Shown here: piece after piece, positions 1-8,525 of the stretch
Layout: each line of letters opens with the position of its first letter
Position numbering within the stretch: the first letter of the stretch is position 1
Assembly (NCBI GenBank): GCA_024226315.1
Contig: JAAELT010000253.1
Location: 1 to 37,725 of the forward strand
Direction of reading: 5' to 3'
Length of the DNA stretch: 37,725 nucleotides
Origin: a bacterium
GTDB lineage: Bacteria > Acidobacteriota > Thermoanaerobaculia > Multivoradales > J023
Program-made: the position numbers and the translations under genes
Notes under the pieces: generated by a model
What the model saw: the letters and a program-made list of their open reading frames with translations, nothing else
What the model was told of the DNA's origin: nothing
Databases searched by the model: none

Positions 1-8
1 AACCAGCG

Positions 9-348
9 TCAGCAGCCGCTGCGCTGCCCGTTCCGGACCGCGTGAGGCGCTATCGCAGCGCAACGAATGCATGTCCTCAATGGGCGTGAAATATAGTTTT
101 TAGCCAACGCAGGATCTAAATGCTGTCTTGGACAAGAGTGATCTTCCATCAGTTCTGCCTGGCGTGCTGCGGCCCACTCGACGACAAGGCCAAGTACGCG
201 CGGCGTTAGTCGACCGCGCAAGGTAGTCAAAGACTCAATCGCAACCAACGCTTTCTGCCCTCCGTATCGGACATGAAAATGAGGTGGCGGATGCTCGTTG
301 TAGTACAATCGTGATAATGATGCCAAAGAATCGACTGACTTCAGGCAC
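9..348 (-). pseudogene. DUF4160 family protein, frameshifted near the 5' end
   Basis: The main frame carries the DUF4160 core (LYYNEHPPPHFHVRYG, then ALVAIESL and LVVEWAAARQAELMED). DUF4160 proteins normally begin with a short leader of the type MPxISRFFGIxI. That leader is present here in another frame: a GTG at 348, preceded by AGGGAG six bases upstream, reads VPEVSRFFGIIIT. It joins the core exactly if one extra base near 309 is ignored. The gene is therefore best read as starting at 348 with a +1 frameshift (or sequencing error) near 309; an in-frame TTG at 326 is a poorer start. The C-terminus past MEDHS does not look like the family and may also be altered. DUF4160 proteins are small, uncharacterised and often sit next to DUF2442 genes in toxin-antitoxin-like pairs; no such partner is visible here. 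Local composition is AT-richer than the rest of the window. Confidence 0.7.
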
Positions 349-372
349 GTTATTCTCCCTATGTGAGGGCGC

Positions 373-675
373 TTAGACTCTTAGGGCATGCAGAACAGTT
401 AACTGACCGGCGCGCTGCAGAAGAACCAGCCGTTCGGCCGCGTCGCGCCGCAACAGCCAGACCCCCTTGTCCGGGTCCCGCCAGCCTCCGACGGCCTTGA
501 CCCACCCCTGCAGGTCCCTCTCCCGCCAACCGATCCGCAGCGCCACGGTCCGCCTCGCAGCGCCCACAAAATGAAGCCGGAGCTTCCGCGATCCAGGACG
601 CTCCGCTTCGCGCGTCGGGCAGCTTCGCTGGATGACCCGCCTCTGGCCCGGCTTCAGCGTCTTGAGAGTGCGCAC
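373..675 (-). CDS. Small hypothetical protein with a C-terminal VKxxGG-xxDPxxxVW motif
   Basis: About 100 residues from a GTG at 675, with GGGAGA about nine bases upstream. The N-terminus MRTLKTLKPGQR and the C-terminal part (VALRIGWRERDLQGWVKAVGG...DPDKGVWLLRRDAAERLVLL) resemble the two ends of a small bacterial family I recall. Those members carry a middle segment of the type GTKKL...YGDRLVCVRYRYD between the ends. Here the middle is replaced by an Arg-rich stretch with no recognisable motif, so an internal deletion or substitution is likely. The GRW order usual in the C-terminal motif reads GWR here. Function is unknown. It follows directly on the truncated PIN toxin fragment and overlaps its 3' end by 22 bases. 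Confidence 0.45.
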   Translation of the reverse strand: MRTLKTLKPGQRRVIQRSCPTREAERPGSRKLRLHFVGAARRTVALRIGWRERDLQGWVKAVGGWRDPDKGVWLLRRDAAERLVLLQRAGQLTVLHALRV

Positions 676-851
676 TCATTCTCTCCCATCGTAACAGCTC
701 GTCGGAATCTTCGGGGGCTCAGCCTGGCGTTCGGGCTCGGATCGTATTTAGCCTCCGGAATGTGAATCCTGTGGAAGAGCTGGCGCAGAAGGTCGAAACG
801 GCCGATCGGCGCCAGGCCGATCAGTGGCGTCGTGTCCGAAACGACGATCAC
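654..851 (-). pseudogene. Truncated DUF3368/PIN-type toxin remnant
   Basis: The first 37 residues (IVVSDTTPLIGLAPIGRFDL, then LRQLFHRIHIPEAKYD) match the N-terminus of DUF3368 PIN-like nucleases, including the first acidic active-site residue in VSDTTPL. Family members run to about 150-170 residues. After KYD this frame turns into an unrelated Arg-rich tail and stops after 65 codons, so the remaining acidic residues of the PIN fold are missing. The GTG start overlaps the antitoxin stop (GTGA), the coupling expected of an intact UPF0175-DUF3368 pair. The toxin has evidently lost its 3' two thirds and should have no nuclease activity. Confidence 0.7.
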
Positions 852-1126
852 CGCGTGGAGCCCTGGACCAGGGCTCCGGCGGCGGCTGCCTCGTCGTCGA
901 CCTCATCGGGCGAGAGGTCGACGAAGGCGATGCCGTATTGCCGCAGGAGTGCCAGGAACTCACTGCGATGGATGCCGAGAAGGCGAGCCGCCTTGCCGGA
1001 CGAGATCCGCTCACGGGTGAACAAGGAGAGCACCAGCCACTCGACGGCACGGCGCTGGATTTCGGCGGGTTCGAGGCCCATCTCGAGCAGCGCATTGGGG
1101 ACGGTGATTTCGAGCGTGGTTCCCAT
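848..1126 (-). CDS. UPF0175 family antitoxin
   Basis: This 92-residue protein has the UPF0175 pattern: an N-terminal beta strand (TLEITVPNALLEM), a helical segment, then a helix-turn-helix (ISSGKAARLLGIHRSEFLALL) and a short acidic tail. UPF0175 proteins are DNA-binding antitoxins paired with DUF3368 PIN toxins. The start at 1126 is fixed by a perfect AAGGAGGT Shine-Dalgarno six bases upstream; longer readings of the frame run into low-quality sequence. The stop overlaps the start of the toxin remnant (GTGA). The antitoxin looks intact although its toxin is broken, which is a safe intermediate in the decay of an addiction module. It may persist only as a regulator. Confidence 0.8.
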   Translation of the reverse strand: MGTTLEITVPNALLEMGLEPAEIQRRAVEWLVLSLFTRERISSGKAARLLGIHRSEFLALLRQYGIAFVDLSPDEVDDEAAAAGALVQGSTR

Positions 1127-1132
1127 GAGGTG

Positions 1133-1140
1133 ACCTCCTT
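1133..1140 (-). promoter_or_regulatory. Consensus Shine-Dalgarno of the UPF0175 antitoxin
   Basis: Reading on the minus strand gives AAGGAGGT followed by CACCTC and ATG. This is a full anti-SD match at ideal spacing and decides the antitoxin start at 1126. It is much stronger than the ribosome binding sites of most genes in the window. The stretch 1141-1325 upstream holds no gene I can support. Confidence 0.8.
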
Positions 1141-1325
1141 TGGAGCGCGAGCCCGAGAAGTCGCGGAAACCGCGCTCCTCGGGCAAGTTTAGCACGCCAC
1201 CTCGGTGCGACTTCTTCGCCTCAAGTTCCGATCCCATCCAGGTTCCACCCACGCCCAACTCGGCGCGGGCGATACCCGCCACAAGATCGAGGTCTCCCCG
1301 CACGCCCAGCGGCGTCGAGTCGCTT

Positions 1326-3050
1326 CTATCGCTGCGACAGGAATTCGAGGACGATCCGGTTGAGCTCGTCGGCCTGCTCCATGTTCACCATATGAGCGCC
1401 GCCGGCGATCTCGACCTTCTTCGCCCCCTCGATCTGGCCGGCCAGGAGGCCGGTGACGGTATGGACGTCCGACAAGTCGAGGCTGCCGACGACGAGGAGA
1501 GTAGGGGCGTGGAGCTCGGCGAGCCTCTCGCGGGCCGGCGCACCGGCCGGCTCCTCGGACGGCCGTCTGGGCCGGCGGAGGTTGCCGGCGATCATCCTTC
1601 GCAGCTGCTCGCGCAGCGCCGGATCGACCTCGTCCGGGGAACGATGCCCGTCGGTCCAGGAACGCTGAAAGGCCTCGATCCGGGCGGGGTCGTCTTGCTT
1701 TTGCCACGCGGCGACCTCCTGCTCGCGGTTGGCGAGATAGTCCTCGCCCTGGTATTTGTAGCCGTCCAACTCCGGGACGATCGGGATCAGCGAGCGGACC
1801 TTCTCGGGTTGCTCCAGGGCGAAGTCGATCGCGGTCCCGCCTCCCAGGGAGAGGCCCATCACGTGGGCCTGCTCCAGACCGAGGTCCTCCAGCAGGCCGG
1901 AAAGATCCTCCCAGTAGCGATAGGGCGAGCCGGCGTGATGGCTCAGGCCGTGACCGCGCGCGTCGTAACGGATCACCCGGTACTTTCGTGCCAGGACCTC
2001 GAACTGCGGATCCCACATCCGATGGTCCAGCAGACGGCCGTGGAGCAGGATCAGCGGCTCCCCCTCGCCCAGGGATTCGTAATAGAGCTCGGCCCCCCGC
2101 ACCTTGCCGAAGCCGCGCTCGAACGACGCCACGCCGTCGAAACGCAGAGAAAGCAGCGACAGGAACTCGAGGACGACCTGGTTGAAAATCTCCGGCCGCT
2201 CCAGATAGACGAGATGACCGGCGCCGGGGATCACCACCCGCCCGGCCCCGGTGATGCCGGACTCGAGGGCGCCGGCGTGGACGTGGACGTCGGGGATGTC
2301 CTCGGCCGCCGTCACCAGGAGGGTCGGGACCGCGATCTCGCCGAGCCGCCTCAGGGCGGGCTCCGGGTTGTTCCGTTTGCGCGCCTCCGGCGCGACCCCG
2401 TCGTCCTCCTCGAGGAACCGATATTTGACCGGGTCGAAGTTGTGTGGGTTGGCCCGCAGGAGCTCGCGCAAGCGTTCCCGGGCGGCCGTGTTGCCGGGTG
2501 CCACGATGTACCGGTCGTCGGCCCAGCGTTGGATCATGGTCTCGATGTCCTTGCCGAGGCTGTTGTTGAGGTTGCGGGTGATGAAGTGCGTCGAGTAGCC
2601 GAGGCCGTCGACCACGGCGCCGACGAGCACCAGAGCCGTCACCCGCCGGGGATGGGCGAGGGCGAAGTCGGTGGCGAGGCCACCGCCGCTCGACGAGCCG
2701 ACGAGGACGGCGCGCTCGACGCCGAGGTGATCGAGAAGGGCCAGCAGGTCCGCCCGGTTGGAGTAGGCGCTGGTCGGTGGCTCCGAACGCCCGTAGCCGC
2801 GGCGGTCGTAGCGCACGACCCGATGGGCGGCGGCGAAGGGGGCGATCTGGGCGTCCCAGACCTCGTGGTGAACGAGCCCGTCATGAATCAGGACGAGCAC
2901 CGGTCCTGCGTCGCCATGGGTTTCCCAGTAGAGCTTCGAGCCGACATCGAGATGGCCGGCTGCGGCCGGAGCGGGGACGGCCGCGGTAGCGGCTGTTACG
3001 GTCCAAAGCGCCATCAGGGCGGCCAGGAGAAATGGGGCCCGGGTCTTCAT
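1326..3050 (-). CDS. Secreted tandem alpha/beta-hydrolase (two complete domains)
   Basis: A 574-residue protein with a signal peptide (cleavage likely after ATAA, residue 24) followed by two alpha/beta-hydrolase domains in one chain. Domain 1 (about 33-300) has the oxyanion-loop region LIHDG, a nucleophile elbow G118-S-S120-S-G122, acid candidates D251/D254 and H279. Domain 2 (about 315-574) has LLHGR, G399-L-S401-L-G403, acid candidates D525/D528 and H553. Each triad looks complete, so both halves could be active. Single-domain members of this superfamily (esterases, lactonases, C-C hydrolases) are about 260-300 residues; this gene is a duplication-fusion. GGAGG lies upstream of ATG 3050. 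The substrate is unknown. It lies downstream of the UspA-DUF389 gene on the same strand with a 92-bp gap. Confidence 0.85.
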   Translation of the reverse strand: MKTRAPFLLAALMALWTVTAATAAVPAPAAAGHLDVGSKLYWETHGDAGPVLVLIHDGLVHHEVWDAQIAPFAAAHRVVRYDRRGYGRSEPPTSAYSNRADLLALLDHLGVERAVLVGSSSGGGLATDFALAHPRRVTALVLVGAVVDGLGYSTHFITRNLNNSLGKDIETMIQRWADDRYIVAPGNTAARERLRELLRANPHNFDPVKYRFLEEDDGVAPEARKRNNPEPALRRLGEIAVPTLLVTAAEDIPDVHVHAGALESGITGAGRVVIPGAGHLVYLERPEIFNQVVLEFLSLLSLRFDGVASFERGFGKVRGAELYYESLGEGEPLILLHGRLLDHRMWDPQFEVLARKYRVIRYDARGHGLSHHAGSPYRYWEDLSGLLEDLGLEQAHVMGLSLGGGTAIDFALEQPEKVRSLIPIVPELDGYKYQGEDYLANREQEVAAWQKQDDPARIEAFQRSWTDGHRSPDEVDPALREQLRRMIAGNLRRPRRPSEEPAGAPARERLAELHAPTLLVVGSLDLSDVHTVTGLLAGQIEGAKKVEIAGGAHMVNMEQADELNRIVLEFLSQR

Positions 3051-3142
3051 CGCAGCACCTCCTCCATGATCTTACGGTGCTCCAGGCTCCAGCGTACCAA
3101 CCCCGCGGCACCGACCATCGCCGTGGTCGATTCGAAGTCGTC

Positions 3143-5047
3143 CTACCGGACTTCGACCGCGAGCCGTGTACCGACGCGCACGACCTGGTTCTCGCCCAGC
3201 TCGGCGCGGGCGACGGCGGCGAGATCGCCGATCAGCTCGTCGGGGAGGGGGCGGGGCGCGGTGAGCTCGATCTCGACGACGCTCTCGCCGTCTTCGTCGC
3301 GGCGGCTGTTGATGGCGTCGATCTCGACCTCGGGATGGGCGGCCAGGCGCTTGGCGAGCTGGCTCTCGAGCGTCGCGGGGATCTCCACCGGCGCGCCGCC
3401 GGAGAGCAGGGACAGCCAGCCGGAGCGCAGGGGGACGACCAGGCCGGCGGCGCCCAACAGCAGGACCAGGAAGGAGTAGAGCACCCACCGCTGGTGGACG
3501 CTGGCGCCGCGCTTGCCGCGGACGCCGCTGGCGTACAGGCTGACCGCCGCTCCCAGGATGATCGCCACCACGTTGGTGCCGAAGAGCAGCGCCGAGCCGC
3601 GGGCGAAGGCGGTTTCGCCCAGCGCCAGACAGACGCCGGTGGTGGCGATCGGCGGCACCAGGGCGGCGGCGATGGCGACCCCGGGCAGGGCGGCCAGCAG
3701 CCCGGGGCGGCCCAGGCAGAAGGCCGCGGCGATGCCGGAGAGAAACGCCACCCCCATGTCGAGCAGCGTCGGTTCGCCGCGGGCCAGGAGCTGCGGCGTA
3801 AGCTCCAGCATCGGGAACAGCAGCCCCATCGCCCAGCCGATCAGGAGTGCCATCAGGTAGCCGAAAACGAGCGCGCGCCCGGAAGTTCGAAGCAGCGGGA
3901 AGTTGCCCTGCACCAGCGCCAGCCCGGCACCCAGGATCGGTGTCATCAGGGGAGCGACGAGCATGGCGCCGATGACCACCGCGCCCGAGTCCTGCAGCAG
4001 GCCCAGGGCGGCGATGGCGGTCGACAGCGACATCAGGGTCATGAAGTCGAAATTCCATTCCGAGCCCGACTGCAGCTTTTCGTAGAGCGCGATGCGGTGA
4101 GGGCGGTCCATCTGGGGAATGGTGAGATCGAGCCAGCGCCCGAGGCGACGGCGCAGGCGATGGAGCAGCTTGAAGCGCCGCCGGATCACCGCGACTCCCA
4201 TCGCCCGCTCGCCGGAGAGCAGGTGCTCGGGTAGCGTGCCGAACAGCCGCCGGCGGACGGTGCCGGCGTCGGAGTCGCCGAGCAGCAACAGGTCGAAGTC
4301 CTCACCCGCGACGCGCTGGATCGCCGCCAGCCGTTCGTCCGCCAGCTCCACGCGGGGACTCACGAAGCGGCTCTCGGTAAGCCCCGCCTCGGCAACCGCC
4401 TTGTCGAGAATCCTCGCACCGACCTCACGGGCGAGCTCGCCGGCGTCGGATCCCACGTAGAGCGCGACGGCCTCGCCGGTGTCGGCGCTCGCCAGTTTTT
4501 CCGCCAGCTGGAGCGCGGCCGCGGCCTGGGGGCCGCCGGCGGTGGGCACCAGGATCCGCCGGCAGCGGACGTCGCCAGACTCGGGCAGGTGCGCCAGAAT
4601 GGTGTGGCAGGGCGCGGCGGTGAAGAGCTTGCGGGCCAACGGTACCTTCTTCTCTTTGGATCTCTGCTTGGCGGCGACCAGATACCGTGCCTCGACGTCC
4701 GTGACCTGCTCCAGCACCGTCTGCAACCGGCGCGGGCTGCGCAGCCAGCGGACCTCGATCTCGGGATCCGGCAGGATCCTCTCGTTCTCCTCGGCGCCGC
4801 CATCGCGCACGCGCAGCTCGTCGAGGTGGGGATCACGGGCGAGCTCCGTGCAGATCTCGGCGAGGATTTCGCTCGTGCCCTCGGGGACTTCTTCGCCAGG
4901 TACGATCGAGATCGGCTCAGGGCTCGCTTCGCCGCTCTCGACGTACAGGCAGACGAGCTTCTCCTCCACCGCCCGGGCGATGCGGTAACCGAGGCGGGCC
5001 AGGGGAACGGCGCCGGTCTTGCGGGTGACGACGGTCAGGACGCTCAT
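3143..5047 (-). CDS. UspA-DUF389 fusion membrane protein
   Basis: A 634-residue protein in three parts. Residues 1-150 form a Usp-like alpha/beta domain (SVLTVVTRKTGAVPLARLGY). Residues 163-290 form a second Usp domain starting RRILVPTAGG and ending near GVAVIRR. Residues 310-550 are a DUF389 membrane domain recognisable by SEWNFDFMTLMSLSTAIAAL and GAVVIGAMLVAPLMTPILG, followed by several hydrophobic helices. The last 80 residues are soluble. DUF389 proteins are found widely in bacteria and archaea and have no firmly assigned function. The cytoplasmic Usp domains suggest ATP or stress sensing coupled to a membrane activity, but that is inference. Divergent from the tricorn-like protease across 118 bp. 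Confidence 0.85.
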   Translation of the reverse strand: MSVLTVVTRKTGAVPLARLGYRIARAVEEKLVCLYVESGEASPEPISIVPGEEVPEGTSEILAEICTELARDPHLDELRVRDGGAEENERILPDPEIEVRWLRSPRRLQTVLEQVTDVEARYLVAAKQRSKEKKVPLARKLFTAAPCHTILAHLPESGDVRCRRILVPTAGGPQAAAALQLAEKLASADTGEAVALYVGSDAGELAREVGARILDKAVAEAGLTESRFVSPRVELADERLAAIQRVAGEDFDLLLLGDSDAGTVRRRLFGTLPEHLLSGERAMGVAVIRRRFKLLHRLRRRLGRWLDLTIPQMDRPHRIALYEKLQSGSEWNFDFMTLMSLSTAIAALGLLQDSGAVVIGAMLVAPLMTPILGAGLALVQGNFPLLRTSGRALVFGYLMALLIGWAMGLLFPMLELTPQLLARGEPTLLDMGVAFLSGIAAAFCLGRPGLLAALPGVAIAAALVPPIATTGVCLALGETAFARGSALLFGTNVVAIILGAAVSLYASGVRGKRGASVHQRWVLYSFLVLLLGAAGLVVPLRSGWLSLLSGGAPVEIPATLESQLAKRLAAHPEVEIDAINSRRDEDGESVVEIELTAPRPLPDELIGDLAAVARAELGENQVVRVGTRLAVEVR

Positions 5048-5165
5048 ATCTGGTCTCGAGACCTATCCTAACCGCCCGAGAACCCCCACGCTCCGCAACG
5101 TTTTCGTCCTGCCGACGTAAGACCTCTAGGCCCCCCTGAACAACACGACCCGTCAGAGGACACTC

Positions 5166-8100
5166 ATGCGACAACGAACCCTGCTCGCGGCACTCGCTCT
5201 CGCCGCCATCTGCTCCCCAGTCTTCGCCCAGATCGACGCCCGCATGCTGCGCATGCCCGACGTCTCGGACTCTCAAGTCGCCTTCGTCTACGCCGGCGAC
5301 ATCTGGGTGGTCGGCAAGGAAGGTGGCACCGCCCATCGCCTTTCGACGCCCAGGGGTCAGGAGGCCTTCCCGCGGTTCTCGCCGGACGGAAGCGCGATCG
5401 CGTTCACCGGCAACTACGACGGCAATCAGGACATCTACGTCATGCCCACGGCCGGCGGTCTGCCGACCAGGGTCACCCACCACCCGATGCCCGACCGCAT
5501 GCTGGATTGGTATCCCGGCGGTGAGGAGATCCTGTTCGCCAGCTTCATGACCTCGGAGAAGGATCGCTTCTTCAAGCTCTACAAGACTTCGAAAGAAGGC
5601 GGCCTGCCCGAGAAGCTGCCGGTGCCCTACGGCGAGTACGGCGCCATCTCGCCCGACGGCAAGACTCTGGCCTACCTGCCCAGTGCCCGCGACCACCGTA
5701 CCTGGAAGCGCTATCGCGGCGGGTCGACGTCCGAGATCTGGCTCGTCGACCTGGAGGGGGGTACCTGGCGCAACCTCACCGAGAACGAGGCCAACGACTC
5801 CCAGCCCATGTGGCACGGTTCGTCGCTCTACTTCGTCTCCGACCGCGACGAGTCGAAGCGCTGGAACATCTGGGTGCACGACATGGACTCGGGCGAGACG
5901 CGCCAGGTCACCCACTTCACCGAGCACGACCTCCACTTCCCGGCCATCGGACCGTCCGAGATCGTGTTCGAGAACGCCGGCCGGCTGCACCTGCTGGACT
6001 TAGGCAGCGAAGAGACGAGGGAGATCGAGGTCGACGTGGTGACCGACCGCGCCACGCTGCGGCCACGGGCCGAGAACGTCTCCGACCTGATCCAGTCCTG
6101 GCACGTGTCGCCGTCGGCCAAGCGGGCGGTGATCGAGGCGCGTGGCGAGGTATTCACGGTGCCGGCGGAGCACGGCTTCGTGCGCAACCTCACCCACAGC
6201 TCGGGCGTCGCCGAGCGTTTTCCGACGTGGTCGGCGGACGGCGAGCAGGTCGCCTACTTCTCTGATCGGAGCGGCGAGTACGAGCTGACCGTCCGTGCCG
6301 CGGACGGTTCGGGCGAAGAGGCCACGCTCACCGAGCTGGGGCCCGGGTTCCGCTACACCCCCTACTGGTCGCCCGACAGCCGCAAGATCGCCTTCGTCGA
6401 CGAGGCGATGAACATCCGGCTGTACGACTTCGACAGCAAGAAAGTCGTCGACGTCGATCGCGCGCGGTTCATGTACCAAGGCGGGTTGACCAACTTTCAC
6501 GTCAGCTGGTCGCCCGACAGCCGCTGGATGGCCTACCACCGCACGCTCGACAACGTGACCGCGGCGGTTTTTCTCTATGACACCGACTCCGGCGAGCTGC
6601 ACCAGGTGACGTCGGGCTACTATGCCGCCTTCAGTCCGGCCTTCGATCCCGACGGCAAGTACCTCTACCTGTTCTGGACCAGTTCATTCGTGCCGGCGTT
6701 CAGTGACCTGCAGTTCAACATGCTGTTCGCCAACACCACCCGGGTGGCCGCCGTGCCGCTGCGTGACGACGTGCCTTCGCCCCTGGCTCCCCGCAACGAC
6801 GAAGAGGAGGCCGAGGAAGACGACGACGACGGTGACGACGGTGACGACGGTGACGACGGTGACGACGGTGACGACGAGGACACCAAGAAGGGTAAGAAGA
6901 AGGGCAAGAAAGACGGCGACGCCGACAAAGACGAGGGGGGCGAGGACGAGGAAGGGAAGGACGAGCCCGAGCCGGTCGAGATCGACGTCGAGGGTTTCGA
7001 GAGCCGGCTGGTGGTCTTGCCCCCCGGTGCTGGCAATTACGGCAACCTGCGGGCGGTGTCCGGCAAGCTGGTCTACCTGCGCCTGCCGCGAACCGGCACC
7101 ACCGATCAGCCCTTCGGCGCCCAGGCCGGCGAGATCGTGTTCTATGACCTGGAAGAGCGCGAGGAGAAGACAGTGGTCGGCGAGGCCGACTACTTCGAGA
7201 TCGTCGCTGAAGGCAAGAAGGCGTTCGTCCACCACGAAGACTCCTTCGCCGTCGTCGATCTGGCGCCAGACCAGAAGCTGGAGAAGAAGCTCGACGTCAG
7301 CGGCCTCGAGACCACCGTCGATCCGCCCGCGGAGTGGCGGCAGATCTTCACCGACGCCTGGCGTCTGGAGCGGGACTACTTCTACGACCCGGGCATGCAC
7401 GGCGTCGACTGGCCGGCGATGCGGGAGCGTTACGGCGCGCTGCTGGAAGACGCCGTCACCCGCTGGGACGTCAACTTCGTCATCGGCGAGATGATCGGTG
7501 AGCTCAACGCCTCGCACACCTACCGCGGCGGCGGCGACCAGGAGCAGCCGCAGCGGCGGGGTGTCGGCTTGCTGGGGGTGGATTTCACTCTCGAAAACGG
7601 GTTCTATCGTTTCGCGAACATCATCGACTTACCGAGCTGGGAGACCGAGGTGCGCTCACCGCTGCGCCAGCCGGCCGCCCAAGTCGACGAGGGGGACTAC
7701 CTGCTGGCGGTCAACGGCATACCGGTCGACGCCTCGAAAGATCCGTGGGCGGCGTTCCAGGGCCAGGCCGAGAAGGCGGTGATGCTCACCGTGGGCGATG
7801 AGCCCAGCTTCGAAGGTGCCCGCGAGGTGCTGGTCGAGACCCTGGCGAGCGAGGCGCGCCTGCGCAACCTCGCCTGGATCGAGAGCAAGCGCCGCCGCGT
7901 GGACGAGGCGTCCGGCGGCCGGATCGGCTACATCTTCGTCCCCGACACCGCGATCCTGGGCCACAGCGAGCTGATCCGCCAGTTCCGGTCGCAGTTCGGC
8001 CGCGACGGGCTGATCATCGACGAGCGCTTCAACAACGGCGGCTTCACCACGAACCGGCTGATCGAGCTGCTCAACCGGCCGCGTATCCACTACCGGGCGG

Positions 8101-8525
8101 TGCGCAACGAGCCCGACTGGCCCGGCCCGCTGATCGCCCACCACGGCGCTCAGGTGATGCTGATCAACAGCTGGAGCGGCTCGGGCGGCGACATGTTTCC
8201 CTACGCCTTCCGCGCCGCGGGCCTCGGCCCGCTGATCGGCACCCGCACCTGGGGCGGCGTGATCGGCATCAGCGGCTCGCCCGGCCTGATCGACGGCGGC
8301 GGCGTCACCGTGCCGACCCACGGCATGTACGACAACGAAGGCAATTGGGTGGTCGAGGGCTACGGCGTCGATCCGGACATCGAAGTGCTGAACGATCCGG
8401 TCTCGATGGAGCGCGGCGAGGACCCGCAGCTCGAGCGCGGCATCGAGGAAGTGCTGAAGATGCTGGAGGCGGACCCGCCGAGCCGCCCGGAGAAGCCACC
8501 GTATCCGGACCGCTCAGGCGTCTAA
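5166..8525 (+). CDS. Secreted tricorn-type (S41) protease with beta-propeller
   Basis: A 1119-residue exported peptidase: signal peptide 1-21 (ending SPVFA), a WD40/PD40-like beta-propeller (about 25-520, repeated FSPDG, WSPDSR and SADGEQVAYFS motifs), a charged linker (about 540-605), a second beta-rich segment, then the tricorn core, PDZ and S41 C-terminal domains. H784 in ELNASHT aligns with the tricorn catalytic His, and S1006 in SGSGGDMFPY with the nucleophile. The PDZ-like part contains DEGDYLLAVNGIPVD. Members degrade peptides outside the cytoplasm. An AGAGGA-like Shine-Dalgarno (CAGAGGAC) supports ATG 5166. The charged linker is unusual and is listed separately. The 3' end overlaps the convergent gabD gene by 12 bp. 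Confidence 0.92.
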   Translation: MRQRTLLAALALAAICSPVFAQIDARMLRMPDVSDSQVAFVYAGDIWVVGKEGGTAHRLSTPRGQEAFPRFSPDGSAIAFTGNYDGNQDIYVMPTAGGLPTRVTHHPMPDRMLDWYPGGEEILFASFMTSEKDRFFKLYKTSKEGGLPEKLPVPYGEYGAISPDGKTLAYLPSARDHRTWKRYRGGSTSEIWLVDLEGGTWRNLTENEANDSQPMWHGSSLYFVSDRDESKRWNIWVHDMDSGETRQVTHFTEHDLHFPAIGPSEIVFENAGRLHLLDLGSEETREIEVDVVTDRATLRPRAENVSDLIQSWHVSPSAKRAVIEARGEVFTVPAEHGFVRNLTHSSGVAERFPTWSADGEQVAYFSDRSGEYELTVRAADGSGEEATLTELGPGFRYTPYWSPDSRKIAFVDEAMNIRLYDFDSKKVVDVDRARFMYQGGLTNFHVSWSPDSRWMAYHRTLDNVTAAVFLYDTDSGELHQVTSGYYAAFSPAFDPDGKYLYLFWTSSFVPAFSDLQFNMLFANTTRVAAVPLRDDVPSPLAPRNDEEEAEEDDDDGDDGDDGDDGDDGDDEDTKKGKKKGKKDGDADKDEGGEDEEGKDEPEPVEIDVEGFESRLVVLPPGAGNYGNLRAVSGKLVYLRLPRTGTTDQPFGAQAGEIVFYDLEEREEKTVVGEADYFEIVAEGKKAFVHHEDSFAVVDLAPDQKLEKKLDVSGLETTVDPPAEWRQIFTDAWRLERDYFYDPGMHGVDWPAMRERYGALLEDAVTRWDVNFVIGEMIGELNASHTYRGGGDQEQPQRRGVGLLGVDFTLENGFYRFANIIDLPSWETEVRSPLRQPAAQVDEGDYLLAVNGIPVDASKDPWAAFQGQAEKAVMLTVGDEPSFEGAREVLVETLASEARLRNLAWIESKRRRVDEASGGRIGYIFVPDTAILGHSELIRQFRSQFGRDGLIIDERFNNGGFTTNRLIELLNRPRIHYRAVRNEPDWPGPLIAHHGAQVMLINSWSGSGGDMFPYAFRAAGLGPLIGTRTWGGVIGISGSPGLIDGGGVTVPTHGMYDNEGNWVVEGYGVDPDIEVLNDPVSMERGEDPQLERGIEEVLKMLEADPPSRPEKPPYPDRSGV
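6831..6875 (+). repeat. Five tandem copies of a 9-bp unit in the protease linker
   Basis: GGTGACGAC is repeated five times without change at 6831-6875, encoding (Gly-Asp-Asp)5 at residues 556-570. Glu/Asp-rich residues precede it and a Lys-rich block (KKGKKKGKK) follows, so the linker is an acidic run beside a basic run. Perfect short repeats of this kind can gain or lose units by slippage without changing frame because the unit is a multiple of three. The Asp-rich run could bind Ca2+, but it does not have the spacing of RTX or dockerin loops. Confidence 0.9.

Noticed and set aside
1140..3479. Very long open frame on the plus strand opposite the tandem hydrolase and DUF389 genes
   Set aside because: High GC keeps antisense frames open; the minus-strand proteins have signal peptide, catalytic motifs and ribosome sites, while this frame has no recognisable domain.
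5810..6602. Several long frames opposite and within the tricorn-like protease
   Set aside because: Shadow frames of a highly GC-biased gene; no start signals or domains.
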